Source: Purshia tridentata (Eukaryota > Streptophyta > Magnoliopsida > Rosales > Rosaceae). From it: a stretch of 64,000 nucleotides of DNA. This document shows, in pieces, positions 1 to 10,091 of this stretch. Numbering within the stretch: the first letter of the stretch is position 1; every line of letters begins with the position of its first letter. The position numbers were made by a program, and so were the translations under genes. Below the pieces are notes generated by a model, which made no database searches, was not told the origin of the DNA, and saw only the letters and a program-made list of their open reading frames with translations. Where the stretch lies: assembly GCA_003254885.1 (NCBI GenBank), contig QANT01001427.1, positions 1 to 64,000 on the forward strand. Reading direction: 5' to 3'.

Positions 1-1540
1 GCTAAGTATTATTTTGAGTAAAAGTATTGTTTTAACATCTATTTATACTATATTATAATACAATTTCTCTTTAAAAAAATTTCAATTCAGTCACAACCTA
101 ATTGTAACTGTATGACAATTTAGCTGTAACTGTATCACAATTTAGCTGTGACTGTCGTTCAGTCACAACTAAATTTGAAGTTGAGTGTCGTACAGTCACA
201 ATTAAAACAGAAGTTGAGACTATATTAACTAATTTCCAAGACAATATAAAAGTATCAAAGATAATTTTGTCAAAACTTTATAAATTTTATCTAAGACCCA
301 TTATACGTGGGCCAAAGGACGATAGAAGGGCAAATTTGTCAAACAAATAAAGCCCAAAACAAATGGGCTATAAATTTGTGACCTATTTTAAAAATTAAGT
401 TCAATAGTTAGTAGTCAAACCTAAAAATTATAAGCAAAACTGATTTTCTAAAAAAGTATTGAAACTAGGTACTTAATCATAAATTTCTATATTATATATC
501 ATGTAATTTATGAGTGTGAAAGTATCATAATGTTATTAATCTATCTATATTATAACAGCTGTATATTTTATAAAATTATATCTTAAAGTATAAATTTATT
601 ATCCATCTATATTATATAATACATAGATTAATAATATTACAGTTACACATATATTATATATCTGAAACATCATTTAGTTAAATTATGATTAATTGTCTCT
701 TATGGTATCAAGAACCTCATTATATATGCCTTTTATCATACTATATGCAATGTCTAATTGTACATATTGATTGGTGAGCTTAATTAAACACATGCACAAT
801 ACATGAGCAAATTCAAGTTCATGCTCTAGTGTCGTGGCATTCTCATGATTTGACCTGGATTCTTGTAATTTTTTTCCCCTTTAGTTATTAAGACAATGGC
901 CAGAACTGTTTGAAGAGTTTATAAATGAAGATAAAACCAAACATTTATTATTGACAGTTAAAATGAAAAATAAATAGTAATAAAAAGCTACAATACTTAA
1001 TAAAATGAAGAGTCAAGTTGCATATGTATATGTGTTTAACATGAACACATTTCATGATTGTGTTTTAACACTACTTCCTTTTATACATGTAAAAAACAAA
1101 AAATATCAACTCCCACATTAGTGCGAATAACATAACGCAAGATATGAATAGATTATCAGAAGTGCGTGGAATAGGTCAAAATATCAAGTTGTACAAGAGA
1201 CCGTGCTTATTGGTTGACGGGCATGGCCCATGGGTCTTATTTTCATGTAAGGCATTTACGAACTTCCAGGTGCGGGTGAGGCAATGACGTAAGTAGCTCC
1301 CGTTCCTTAACCATTGAATTGCCACTTTAAATAATCACTACCTAGTCCTTGGCCAAAAAAACAAAATAATCACTACCTAGTCAAAATTATGCTGCAAGTG
1401 CATCTAGAACCTTCTGTTTCATTTGCAAGCACACTGAAACTACATCGTTCTGTTTGACCTATAACCAGTTCTTTTGTTTTTTTTTTCCCTTTTTTTTTTC
1501 CTGTAAACATCGATTTTCAGGTCTATATGTATAAAATCTT
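1..1540. other. AT-rich intergenic DNA, no gene seen
   Basis: No open frame with coding character is visible on either strand. The stretch is very AT-rich with TATATA runs near 545-660 and short imperfect repeats at its left end. It could be promoter or repeat-derived sequence; nothing more can be supported. Confidence 0.6.
85..215. repeat. Short imperfect minisatellite
   Basis: Variants of AATTTAGCTGTAACTGTAT and CAGTCACAA recur several times in about 130 bases, some in inverted orientation (TCAGTCACAA against TTGTGACTG-like words). It looks like a small degenerate tandem repeat or the edge of a decayed non-autonomous element. No target-site duplication was identified. Confidence 0.45.
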
Positions 1541-1563
1541 ATATAGTCTTTAACATTACCCAG

Positions 1564-2849
1564 ATGGTTCGCAACTTTAGATCACCTCTTCTACAATTGC
1601 TGGAGTGGGGACATAGACCTCTGTTTTGCCAACGAGGATGAAGCAACAGAGTTGCTAAGGTGACTTTCATTCGGTTGTAATTGTAGCATGTGAAACTGTC
1701 CAGTTTTTATGAACCTAAAGTTGACTTTCTTGATATTTAAGTCATAAGGTGTCTTCTTTTTCTACCATTAGGTACCACTTCGGTTGTTTTTTGGCTGGAC
1801 TGCATATGATGTTTAATTTATCTTACATAGATTGTAAGGGCAACCAAAGTGGTGACATTAGGCTCTAATGGATGCATTGCAAAGCATGGAAAAGAGGATA
1901 GTAACTTAGTAAGATTTAGCTCAATGTTATATTGATGAAACTATTGTCAATGGAATGAATGTTCCTTTGTCGAGGGTACTGTCTACATTTCCTTTCCTGA
2001 TATCAGATTGTTAGAGTTCCAGCCAAAGGAGAATCCAATGGAGTAGATGCCACGGGAGAATCCAATGTTATCTTCCACAACTAGCATTCCTCAAATATCC
2101 ATTGGAGCTACATATAGGTCAGCAGGAGTAGCAGGAGCAGCACCCTCCTCCGTAGCAGCACCAGATTCAGCAGCAGGAGGCTCACCTTGCCCCAAAATCT
2201 CAAATGCATCGATCAACTTCTGAACAGTGTCCTGATCCAATATATGAAATGGCTCCCCAACTCCTACCACAGCAATTGTGCATATGAAACTTGTTATCAA
2301 TATAGTTGTACTTGTACCTGGATATTTGAGGTACCTGATCCACAGTGTCCTGATCCATTGGAATACATAACGCACCTGGGCGTCGTTTGGTATTGTTCGC
2401 ACAAATGCGCACTGCTCCTCTCGGTCTGAGTCGCTGGGTTTTTTATAGTGAGTTTTTCTTTTTCTTCAAGCTAAGCGTGCTTTCATGGTTTGGATTATTA
2501 TTGCATAAATAATCATTTTGTTGCTTGTTATCAATATCCAAAGCTGTATCAGATAATCAAATCATAATGAGCATACCAATAGGAGGTAATTTACTGCCGA
2601 TTATAGTATTCAATATTTAATTTCTTTTTTCGTCCCACTAGAGCTAGAATTACTACTTTCCCATATATTTGCAACCATTAAATTGTGGTCTTGTTGGTTC
2701 TGATCATTATCTGTCTTTTGTTACTAATATTTCTCTTCTACCTTCTTTTATCAGCATTGTTACAGGAGTATGCTCCAAGCCTCAAACGGGTCTTTGAGTT
2801 TCAGAATTCCAGAAATTTTGTAACAGAAGAGAGGCCTGCATGCATGTAA
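1564..2849 (+). pseudogene. Exon-like relics of an unrecognised gene
   Basis: Three pieces look coding and have splice-like borders. 1564-1659 follows CAG and ends before GTGACT; it reads a WFATLDHLFYNCWSGDIDL-like peptide. 1772-about 1860 continues that phase (RYHFGCFLAGLHMM) and then meets a stop. 2754-2849 follows a pyrimidine-rich TTTTATCAG and reads LLQEYAPSLKRVFEF, then FVTEERPACM and a stop, like a terminal exon. No start exon was found and the pieces cannot be joined with confidence. I do not recognise the family. It may be a decayed gene, a chance reading, or distant exons of a gene I failed to assemble. Confidence 0.25.
2091..2262 (-). other. Possible coding fragment, unrecognised
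   Basis: On the minus strand, after a possible acceptor (GTGGTAG), the frame reads GEPFHILDQDTVQKLIDAFE, then ILGQGEPPAAESGAATEEG and an Ala/Pro-rich tail to a stop. The composition looks like real protein, but there is no start, an internal CAAG/GTGAGC could also be a donor, and I cannot name the family. It lies inside the span of the plus-strand relics, so at most one reading is likely to be real. Confidence 0.22.
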
Positions 2850-3530
2850 TTTTAAGTTAGGCTTTCTGTCAGTTGCACATTTGCAATTCCACTATTGTCA
2901 TAAAACCAAAGAAATTGGTCAGTGCATCATTTTTCAAAAGCTACAAGCAAAAGACCTGTTTAGTGGCTGGTTGCGATTCTTAATGTGGGTTTCTCTCTAC
3001 AAGCAAGCGATGTTACTGGTATTTTAGTGGGAGTGTCACTCAAAATCTTAGATTGCAGTTTCCTTTGTCACTTCAATCATTCTTTCCAATTTTATTGATA
3101 CCATACGTTTTAAATTAATCTATGGACTATTCAATATCTCAATATCTAATCTTTGTAGAGTATTTTCATGGTCGAATATATTTTGAATTTTATAAATGTA
3201 TTGTTTATGAAGTATGTTTTCATGTATGCCTTATAAATCTACTCCTTATTGATTGGTGAAAAGTGGTATGAAAAAACTCTTTGTATAAGGTTCAAGATGA
3301 TGAATTAAAGTTAATTAACTGATATAAATATTTTTTGGTTTTAACGGTATGAGTTAATAACATAATCATATTAAATTCTTAAATTTTATCCCTTCCCCAA
3401 ACCCTAACCTACATCCCTGATTTTGTGTACATATTTGGTGTACCATTACTCCACTAAGCATGTAATCAAAAACATACTGGGTCAATCTGGAATCCATTAT
3501 ATATAAAAATAAATATTCCATTAGCGTCAA

Positions 3531-3602
3531 GTCGTTGTAGTATAGTGGTAAGTATTCCCGCCTGTCACGCGGGTGACCCGGGTTCGATCCCCGGCAACGG
3601 CG
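3531..3602 (+). tRNA. tRNA-Asp (anticodon GUC), copy 1
   Basis: A 72-nt cloverleaf. The acceptor GTCGTTG pairs with CAACGGC, leaving discriminator G. The D arm contains TAGTATAGTGGTAAGTA, the anticodon stem CCCGC/GCGGG encloses CTGTCAC with anticodon GTC, and the T arm is CCGGG-TTCGATC-CCCGG. This is the standard plant cytosolic aspartate tRNA. A- and B-box promoter sequences are internal to the gene; the TTTT in the 3' flank (AATTTTTATT) is suited to Pol III termination. Confidence 0.97.
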
Positions 3603-3739
3603 AATTTTTATTGGCTGTACATTTGAATCAAACACGACATGTCGTTAATACTGATGGGCTTGGTTCTTATGTAATCAAAAACATACTGGGTCAATCTGGA
3701 ATCCCTTATATATAAAAATAAATATTCCATTAGCATCAA

Positions 3740-3811
3740 GTCGTTGTAGTATAGTGGTAAGTATTCCCGCCTGTCACGCGGGTGACCCGGGTTCGATCCC
3801 CGGTAACGGCG
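3740..3811 (+). tRNA. tRNA-Asp (anticodon GUC), copy 2
   Basis: Same cloverleaf as the copy 209 bases upstream. The one internal difference, C to T at the base of the 3' acceptor strand, turns the last acceptor pair from G-C into a G-U wobble and should be tolerated. Anticodon GTC, discriminator G and the AATTTTTATT terminator-like flank are all kept, so it is probably functional. Confidence 0.95.
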
Positions 3812-4535
3812 AATTTTTATTGGCTGTACATTTGAATCAAATACGACATGTCGTTAATACTGATGGGCTTGGTTCTTTTGATTAGCGGAGCCTGTGGTCG
3901 GTCCCTATGTTTTAGGACGTTAACAGAAACTGGAGGGTGAAGGCAGAAGAGAAGGCTGGCCATAAATAGAAAGAAAAAACTAAACAAACGAAACCAATCA
4001 AGTTCATCTTATATTTCTCTCATTATAATTACCTGTCCCTCCATCTTTCTCTTTTGCTTTTATGTGGCCTTTCATCGAGCTGGTTAGCTTCTCTTTCTTA
4101 ATTTTTCTTTGTTGTCTTGCTCATAACTAAATCTCCAGAGAAGCCCTACACTTTGCTCATGATCAACACTTAGCAGTTTTTATTTTCCGAAACCATGTTT
4201 ATGGTCGTTTAATTCATAACCATGTTTCATTTTAGTGTGAAATTCTTATAAACTTGAAACTTTCTTGTTTACAATTGCACATGGCATTTGTTTTTCATTT
4301 GATATTGTAGTTGAAAAATTATTAGTTTTAAAACGCAAATTATAAATGCCGTTTATTTTTCAATTAAGCTCTAAAATTTGGGCTACGGCAATTAAAATTT
4401 TATTTGTGTTGGAAATTTGATAGGCTTGTCTTGTATGTAATGTTGATCGCAAAGTCTTACTTAGGAGACGATTTGTTGCATTGCTATAGACTGTTGTGGA
4501 CTAAACTTTGATATCTATTTTTCATTACAGAAACA

Positions 4536-5654
4536 ATGATCAGGTTATTTAAAGTGAAGGAAAAACAACAGGAAGTTGCTGACAATGCAGCAAGGAAAGG
4601 GGGCCTAGTCAAGAAGCAAAGTGCAGGGGAGTTGCGTCTTCATAAAGGTCGCTCATATTTCTTTTCTAAGAAATCAAATCAAGTTTTATGTCTCTGCTGG
4701 GTTTATTGAGTTGTTTCCATTACATCTTCAAACTCGTTCCTTGCCCTTTTATGACCAAACTATCAATCTTGTAATGTGGTATTTGAGATATAGTGTAAGC
4801 TCTGCTACCCTTTTAGCTTCCTAAGAATTGGTATTTATTTGATCCCTTCTACTTGTCTTTGAATTGTGTAATTTTGTTGTCTATTTATCTTCAGATTTGA
4901 CTATGATATTTTGCATTTTTTGTGCTTCTTTTTTTTCTTTTTTCTTGTAGATATAAGTGAGTTGAACCTGCCAGAATCATGTAGCATATCATTCCCCAAT
5001 GGACAGGATAATGTGATGAAATTTGAGGTCACAATTGAACCTGATGATGGATTTTATAGGTAAGTAATCCTTGAAAACTGTTAAAGTTAATTTGGTTTTC
5101 TGGAAATTGTTTGGAACAGAAACTTTGATGCCATACCTTCTGGTCACAGTGGTGGTAGGTTCCTCTTCTCATTTCAAGTTTCCCCAGTCTATCCTCATGA
5201 TGCACCAAAGGTCAAGTGCGAGACAAAGGTAGTCAAACCTAAGTTGCCCATCTCATGCACTGTTACCATCTCTAACTATTTGTGTATACAATCCACAGGT
5301 CTACCATCCCAACATTGATTTGGAAGGAAATGTCTGCCTTAACGTCCTTCGAGAGGATTGGAAACCTGTCCTCAGTATAAATACTATTATTTACGGGTTG
5401 TACCACCTATTCACGGTATCTCCATTTCTTTCGCTGCAAAATTTTCTTTGTATGTGGCGTGCCCTTTTGTTGACTCCAATATTCCGGCATTGCATGTCAT
5501 TGTGCAGCAACCCAATTATGAGGACCCCTTGAATCATGATGCAGCTGCTGTTTTGAGGGATGATCCAGACCTGTTTGCACAAAATGTGAAAAGAGCAATA
5601 GAAGGTGATAACTGGGTGGGACACACCTATTTCCCTGGCTGTGATCGCGATTGA
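4536..5654 (+). CDS. RCE1: NEDD8-conjugating enzyme E2 (UBC12/RCE1)
   Basis: Transfers NEDD8/RUB1 from the AXR1-ECR1 E1 to cullins, activating CRL ubiquitin ligases. Proposed exons are 4536-4647, 4951-5059, 5150-5228, 5299-5415 and 5508-5654, adding up to an open frame of 187 residues, close to the usual ~184. The N-terminal extension starts [10 protein letters not shown], the E1-docking peptide typical of Ubc12. The UBC fold follows, with [13 protein letters not shown] carrying the expected active-site Cys113, then [13 protein letters not shown]. The start follows an acceptor (TTCATTACAG) 5 bases upstream, so the 5' UTR is probably spliced, with its first exon around 3.9-4.08 kb. All motifs that define an active E2 are present. 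Confidence 0.95.
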
Positions 5655-6801
5655 GAAGAGTATCAATGTGTAGCTATACAGAGTTTGCTTGATTATTCAT
5701 GGTCCAAGGCTGCAAGCATTAAGGTTGTTGTGTCTTTCCTGGGTCATTCTACATTTCAGGTGAGCAGGGGGGATGTCTATTAGAACTTTTGCAGCCAATA
5801 CATAATGTAGGAGGCTGTTTGTAATTGTATACTAGTTTAAATTATAATATTTCTTTCCATTTGTAACAAGGCATCATGTAACACTTGATTTTGCACATTA
5901 TACTGAAGAAAATGTGATGGTTAGATTGGTCTGGAATTTTATGGCATGAATCATATAGCCAAAGCTTACTAGTTGCTTTTGAAACCAAGCAATCTGAAAG
6001 CTTTTATTTGGTCGCTGCTGCTTCTTTCTATAATTGAACTTTGAAAGCAATCTGTTTTTGGGTTTTTTGCTCCAGAACCTGGGAAAATTGGGTTGGGCTT
6101 GGGTATTAAATGTCAGAACTCAAAGGCCCATTACCAACTCAAGTCCGAAGCATTTTGTTGTTCTTGCTTGTGTGGGAACCAAATCCCATGCAGAGAAGAA
6201 AACAGAAAAAACGACAACCAATGCTCAGATAGTGGGTCCCTTTGCAACAAAAATGGACCCACCAGAGAATTATTAGGTCATCAGAAAAAACAGTCACATA
6301 AGAAACCTCCACGCGGCAAAGCCTTTCTTTCTCTCACTTACAAAGGAACAGAATAGTGTGCACTCCCGAACACCATTCTGTGTATATATTATTAGATAAG
6401 GTCGGTCCTGAAGATCCCCCACATGCCACGAGATCCTAATCCAACGGTTCTAAATCAACGACCAGAACATGTTATATGTCTGAATGGGGGTCTATGACAA
6501 AAGAAGGTCTGAAAGTGTTTGGGTTTGGGTGCACACGCGATACATATTAACATGTCCGAAATGAGCTTTTATTTTTGCGAACAATGAGAGCAAGATTCTT
6601 CTACACATCCAGCGGAAAAGCGAAAGCGCATTCCTCGTGAACACACGCATCTCCATTTGTGATTCTGCTGCCTGGGCTGGGCTTAAATCCCCTGCAACGC
6701 ACCACACACACACACACAAACACAGAGCTCTACTTTTACTCACAGCGCCTGAGGGAAACAAAGAGAGTGAGGCGAAGCAGTTGTTGTTGTCGGAGATTAG
6801 A
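5655..6801. other. 3' flank of UBC12 and promoter of BZR1 gene
   Basis: 5655-5900 is the likely 3' UTR of the E2 gene. 6090-6135 contains TTGGGCTTGGG and AAAGGCCCATTA, which match the plant site II (TGGGCY) element often seen near growth-related promoters. The last 300 bases before the BZR1 start are GC-richer and probably 5' UTR. Long frames here have low-complexity composition and no recognisable homology. Confidence 0.5.
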
Positions 6802-7950
6802 ATGACGTCAGATGGAGCGACGTCGGCGTCGACGGCGGCGCGAAGGAAGCCGTCGTGGAGGGAGAGAGAGAACAACAGGAGGAGAGAGAGGAGGAGGAGA
6901 GCCATAGCGGCGAAGATATTCGCGGGGCTTCGAGCTCAGGGCAGCTTCAACTTGCCCAAGCACTGCGACAACAACGAGGTCTTGAAGGCTCTCTGCGTCC
7001 AAGCTGGTTGGACCGTCGAAGAAGACGGCACCACCTATCGCAAGGTCTCCTTCAATTTCTTTTCACTTCTTCAATTTTGTTCTAATGTCTCATAGATCTA
7101 TGCTACACCTGAAACTCTAACTCTGCAAGTGCTTTGCATTGGTTTTAGTTGTTCTGTTTGATTATAATTTGGGTGGGTTTAGTTGGATCGAGCTTGTTTT
7201 CTCATAGATCTTCAAAGGAAATGGATTTTGGTGCTTAAATCTAAATTCAAAAGCTGCTTAAGCAAAGTGATTAATTAGTGTGGTCGTTTTGAACAGGGAT
7301 GCAAGCCACCAGCAAGTGAAACGGCAGGCAGTTGTTCTCTAAATCCAAGCCCATTGTCTTCATCCTTCCCAAGCCCAATCCCATCCTACCAAGCCAGTCC
7401 TTCCTCCTCTTCCTTTCCCAGCCCTTGTCGCTTTGATGCCACCACCAATACATCGAACCTCATTCCTTCGTCTCTTCCTCCTCTCCGAATCTCAAACAGT
7501 GCCCCGGTGACCCCTCCGCTCTCGTCCCCGACGAGAAATCCCAAGCCGATTCCCAACTGGGACTCCATTGCCAAAGAGTCCATGTACCCTTTTTATGCTG
7601 TCTCTGCCCCGGCTAGTCCCACTCGTCACCATCACCAACTTCGTGCTCCTGCCACAATTTTCGAATGTGACGAGTCTGATACTTCCACTGTTGATTCCGG
7701 CCAATGGGTCAGCTTCCAGAAATTTGCACCGTCTTTGTCAGCAATGCCAACCTCTCCGACGTTTAATCTGGTGAAGCCTGTTGCTCAGCCAAATTTGCCC
7801 TCAAACGCAGTGCCGGAGATGGGGAGAGGAGCGGAGTTTGAATTCGGGGGAGGACAGGTGAAGCCGTGGGTTGGAGAGAAGATTCATGAGGTGGGATTGG
7901 AATTGGATGATTTGGAGCTCACACTTGGAAGTGGTAAGGCTCCAAGTTAA
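6802..7950 (+). CDS. BZR1: BZR1/BES1 brassinosteroid transcription factor
   Basis: Nuclear factor that binds BRRE/E-box sites and carries out brassinosteroid responses; BIN2 (a GSK3 kinase) phosphorylates and inactivates it. Two exons (6802-7044, 7297-7950) give 298 residues. It starts [10 protein letters not shown], then [20 protein letters not shown] (basic DNA-binding region) and [14 protein letters not shown]. The Ser/Pro-rich middle has many S/TxxxS/T GSK3-type sites and the 14-3-3 segment [14 protein letters not shown]. Next come [13 protein letters not shown], the PEST-like [14 protein letters not shown] and a C-terminal LELTL EAR repression motif. These match BZR1/BES1 themselves better than the BEH1-4 paralogues. 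The near-C-terminal segment reads [10 protein letters not shown] where I recall KPWEGERIH in Arabidopsis. The single intron after TTYRK is at the family position. Confidence 0.95.
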
Positions 7951-8205
7951 GTCACTATCAGGGAATTCATAGTGTGAGTTTTCTTGTGTAAGTTAAGAAG
8001 AAAAGAGGTTGTCTGGCACAACCCTTTCTGGGTGGAACTGCATATCTCTAACTGTACTTTGGTTAGATTTTAAGTCTTTTTTTATTCCTTTTTTCTTAAT
8101 TCGAATTCTTTCGGATGTTTTAGCGAGCATTGCGTAGATATTGTGTACCGTTTCTTCTTCAAATTACCAGTTTTTTCGTTTACCAGAAAAACCACAGGAA
8201 ATCAT

Positions 8206-8330
8206 AATTCCAAAGTGGAGGGGCCTTTGTATATAAACAATCTCCCTTAGGAATTAGGAAATCATAATTCCAAAGGAAAAAGAAAAAGGGAAATCATAAT
8301 CCCAAAGAAAAAAGGAAATCATATAAGTTA
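8206..8330. repeat. Dispersed copies of an 18-base word
   Basis: GAAATCATAATTCCAAAG or a close variant occurs about four times in 125 bases, separated by A/G-rich spacers. It resembles slippage-derived local duplication with no wider structure. Confidence 0.6.
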
Positions 8331-8540
8331 ATAAAAAATTAAATTATAAATGGCCAGACCGGCATGAGACAATTTTGTGATAAAAAAAACGATTCAATTC
8401 CAATTGAGCTTATTGAATTTTAATATCATAAAGGTTATAGTATAAATGTGAAACTACTAGCACCATTACGATTGGGCCCACTAGTTTATAAAGTATTGCA
8501 AGATTATAAGTAGACATAAACAACTAATGAACCAATATGG

Positions 8541-8940
8541 TTTGTCGCACTAATTGTTCAAAATTGCACAGTTTTTTTGTTCTATGAATAAAATATTGCA
8601 ACTAGTACGTTGATTATTTCGAATCCTTTACTTGGGCCTCTGGTATTTAAATCTCTTTGTTTGTTTGTTTGTNCGCAATTTGTGGATCGGATATGGATAT
8701 TAATATTGAAAACCACGGATATATCCGATCCGATCCGCAATTTGTGGATCGGATATGAATATGGATAATGGTTTGTGAATTGGATAACCGATCCGTGTGC
8801 ACCCTAGTTTGTCGCACTAATTGTTCAAAATTGCACAGTTTTTTTGTTCTATGAATAAAATATTGCAAACTAGTACGTTGATTATTTCGAATCCTTTACT
8901 TGGGCCTCTGGTATTTAAATCTCTTTGTTTGTTTGTTTGT
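8541..8940. repeat. 132-bp direct repeat flanking an N and GGATCGGATATG units
   Basis: 8541-8672 is repeated almost exactly at 8808-8940 (one inserted A). Both copies end in the same TTTG run. Between them lies an ambiguous base (8673) and about 130 bases with the 22-base unit CGCAATTTGTGGATCGGATATG twice (8674-8695, 8736-8757) plus inverted GATCCGATCC words. The shape fits an insertion that duplicated its flank, or an assembly join where two contig ends overlap. Confidence 0.8.
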
Positions 8941-9305
8941 GCTATCATGGGGCTGATTGTTACATTGTCATCATAAATGTTTGGTTGACCGGCCCAAAAA
9001 AAAAAAAAACCAAAAGTATAATCGGCTCGAAAATTGGTGGCAGCGGCACACAAAATAATAAAGACTGACGGCTGTGATTTGAGGGAGAAAGAAAATGACG
9101 AGGACGGAGATAGAGAGTGGGACTCTGGGACAAAAGTTTGCGGCTGAAACGACGGCGTTTGGTGTCCAGTTACGTACTTCGGAAACGTGTAATTTCCTAT
9201 TTTAGAAGACATAAGGATGCCGTTTGATATAATATTTGAGCTAAATTCACTCAAATGTAAGAAGTAATAACTGCTAGTCTTGTTCCCTGCAACTCCATCT
9301 TCTCC

Positions 9306-10091
9306 ATGGACTCATCAAAAGCTTCAACAACTGTCACTCCTTTGCTAAACCAAGAAAACCCTAATCCCCAATCAAAGCCAAAGGATAAAGACTTCTTGAA
9401 CCACCTCGAAGCTTACCTTGCGAAGAGAGATGGCGTGGACAAGCTCCTCAAGATATACAGGTACGCCACGAAGATCGTACTCGCCTCGTCAGTCCTCCCC
9501 GAAACCCTAACTCTAACTCAGCGGCTCAAGAGCTTCGAGTCAAGCGTAGGGGTGAGTCGCAAGGCCTTCAGGCTCGGCAAGTTCGTCCAAGACGTGAACG
9601 CTCTGCGAAACTCAAAATTCGATTCGAAAGAGGACCTCGTCCTTTCCCTCATCGCCTACGGAGGCGAGGGCTTGTACTACTTCGTCGAGCAATTCGTTTG
9701 GTTGGTCAAATCGGGTTTGATCGATAAACGACACGCGCACAATTTGCAAAAGATCAGCGCCTGGGCGGAGTTCATTGGGTACCTCGGTAGTATTTCATTG
9801 AAAGTTAGGGACTTGAATTGGATTTCAGAAGACGAGAAGTGTCTGAAATCGAGCATTCAGATCGCGATTATGAGGGGAAATGCGTGCCAGGAAGAGAAGG
9901 AGAGGCTGAGGAAGTTGGGTGACAAGAAGTTGATGAAGAAGCTCTCTGTTATTCAAGATTTAGCTGATGGGTTAATGGCGGTAGCTGACATTCGTGACGG
10001 CAAGGGACACTTTTTGGGGCCGCTTTCGATATCGTTAGCCGGGCTGTTATCGGCACTAATTAGTACTCATAAGAATTGGGTTTCTTGCTAA
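9306..10091 (+). CDS. PEX11A: Peroxisomal membrane protein PEX11A
   Basis: Integral peroxisomal membrane protein that promotes elongation and division of peroxisomes. It is a single uninterrupted exon of 261 residues, near the usual ~250 for PEX11A. After a variable N-terminus the family block begins DFLNHLEAYLAKRDGVDKLL, then QRLKSFESSVGVSRKAFRLG, the membrane segment around AYGGEGLYYFVEQFVWL, the amphipathic SAWAEFIGYLGSIS, and a C-terminus with LQ(D)LADGLM-like and ADIRDGKG motifs ending STHKNWVSC. The STHKNW(V/I)SC end and the length point to the PEX11A branch, not PEX11B or PEX11C-E. The start is the first ATG, just after CTTCTCC. Confidence 0.95.
   Translation: MDSSKASTTVTPLLNQENPNPQSKPKDKDFLNHLEAYLAKRDGVDKLLKIYRYATKIVLASSVLPETLTLTQRLKSFESSVGVSRKAFRLGKFVQDVNALRNSKFDSKEDLVLSLIAYGGEGLYYFVEQFVWLVKSGLIDKRHAHNLQKISAWAEFIGYLGSISLKVRDLNWISEDEKCLKSSIQIAIMRGNACQEEKERLRKLGDKKLMKKLSVIQDLADGLMAVADIRDGKGHFLGPLSISLAGLLSALISTHKNWVSC

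Larger units (their letters stand above)
3461..3878 (+). repeat. 209-bp tandem duplication with tRNA-Asp
   Basis: The segment starting TGTAATCAAAAACATACTGG at 3461 begins again at 3670, giving two head-to-tail copies of about 209 bases. They differ by only a few substitutions, for example GCGTCAA/GCATCAA just before the tRNA and CGGCAACGG/CGGTAACGG within it. Each copy carries one complete tRNA gene with identical flanks, so the duplication is recent and took the flanks along. Confidence 0.93.
7951..9305. other. Intergenic region, repeats only
   Basis: After the BZR1-gene 3' UTR (to about 8160) the region holds short GAAATCATAATTCCAAAG repeats and the N-containing direct repeat described separately. 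9040-9305 is probably PEX11A promoter and 5' UTR. No gene is seen. Confidence 0.55.

Noticed and set aside
6492-6905. 137-residue minus-strand frame overlapping the BZR1 leader
   Set aside because: Leucine- and serine-rich antisense of GA-rich leader and the Arg-rich exon; no family resemblance.
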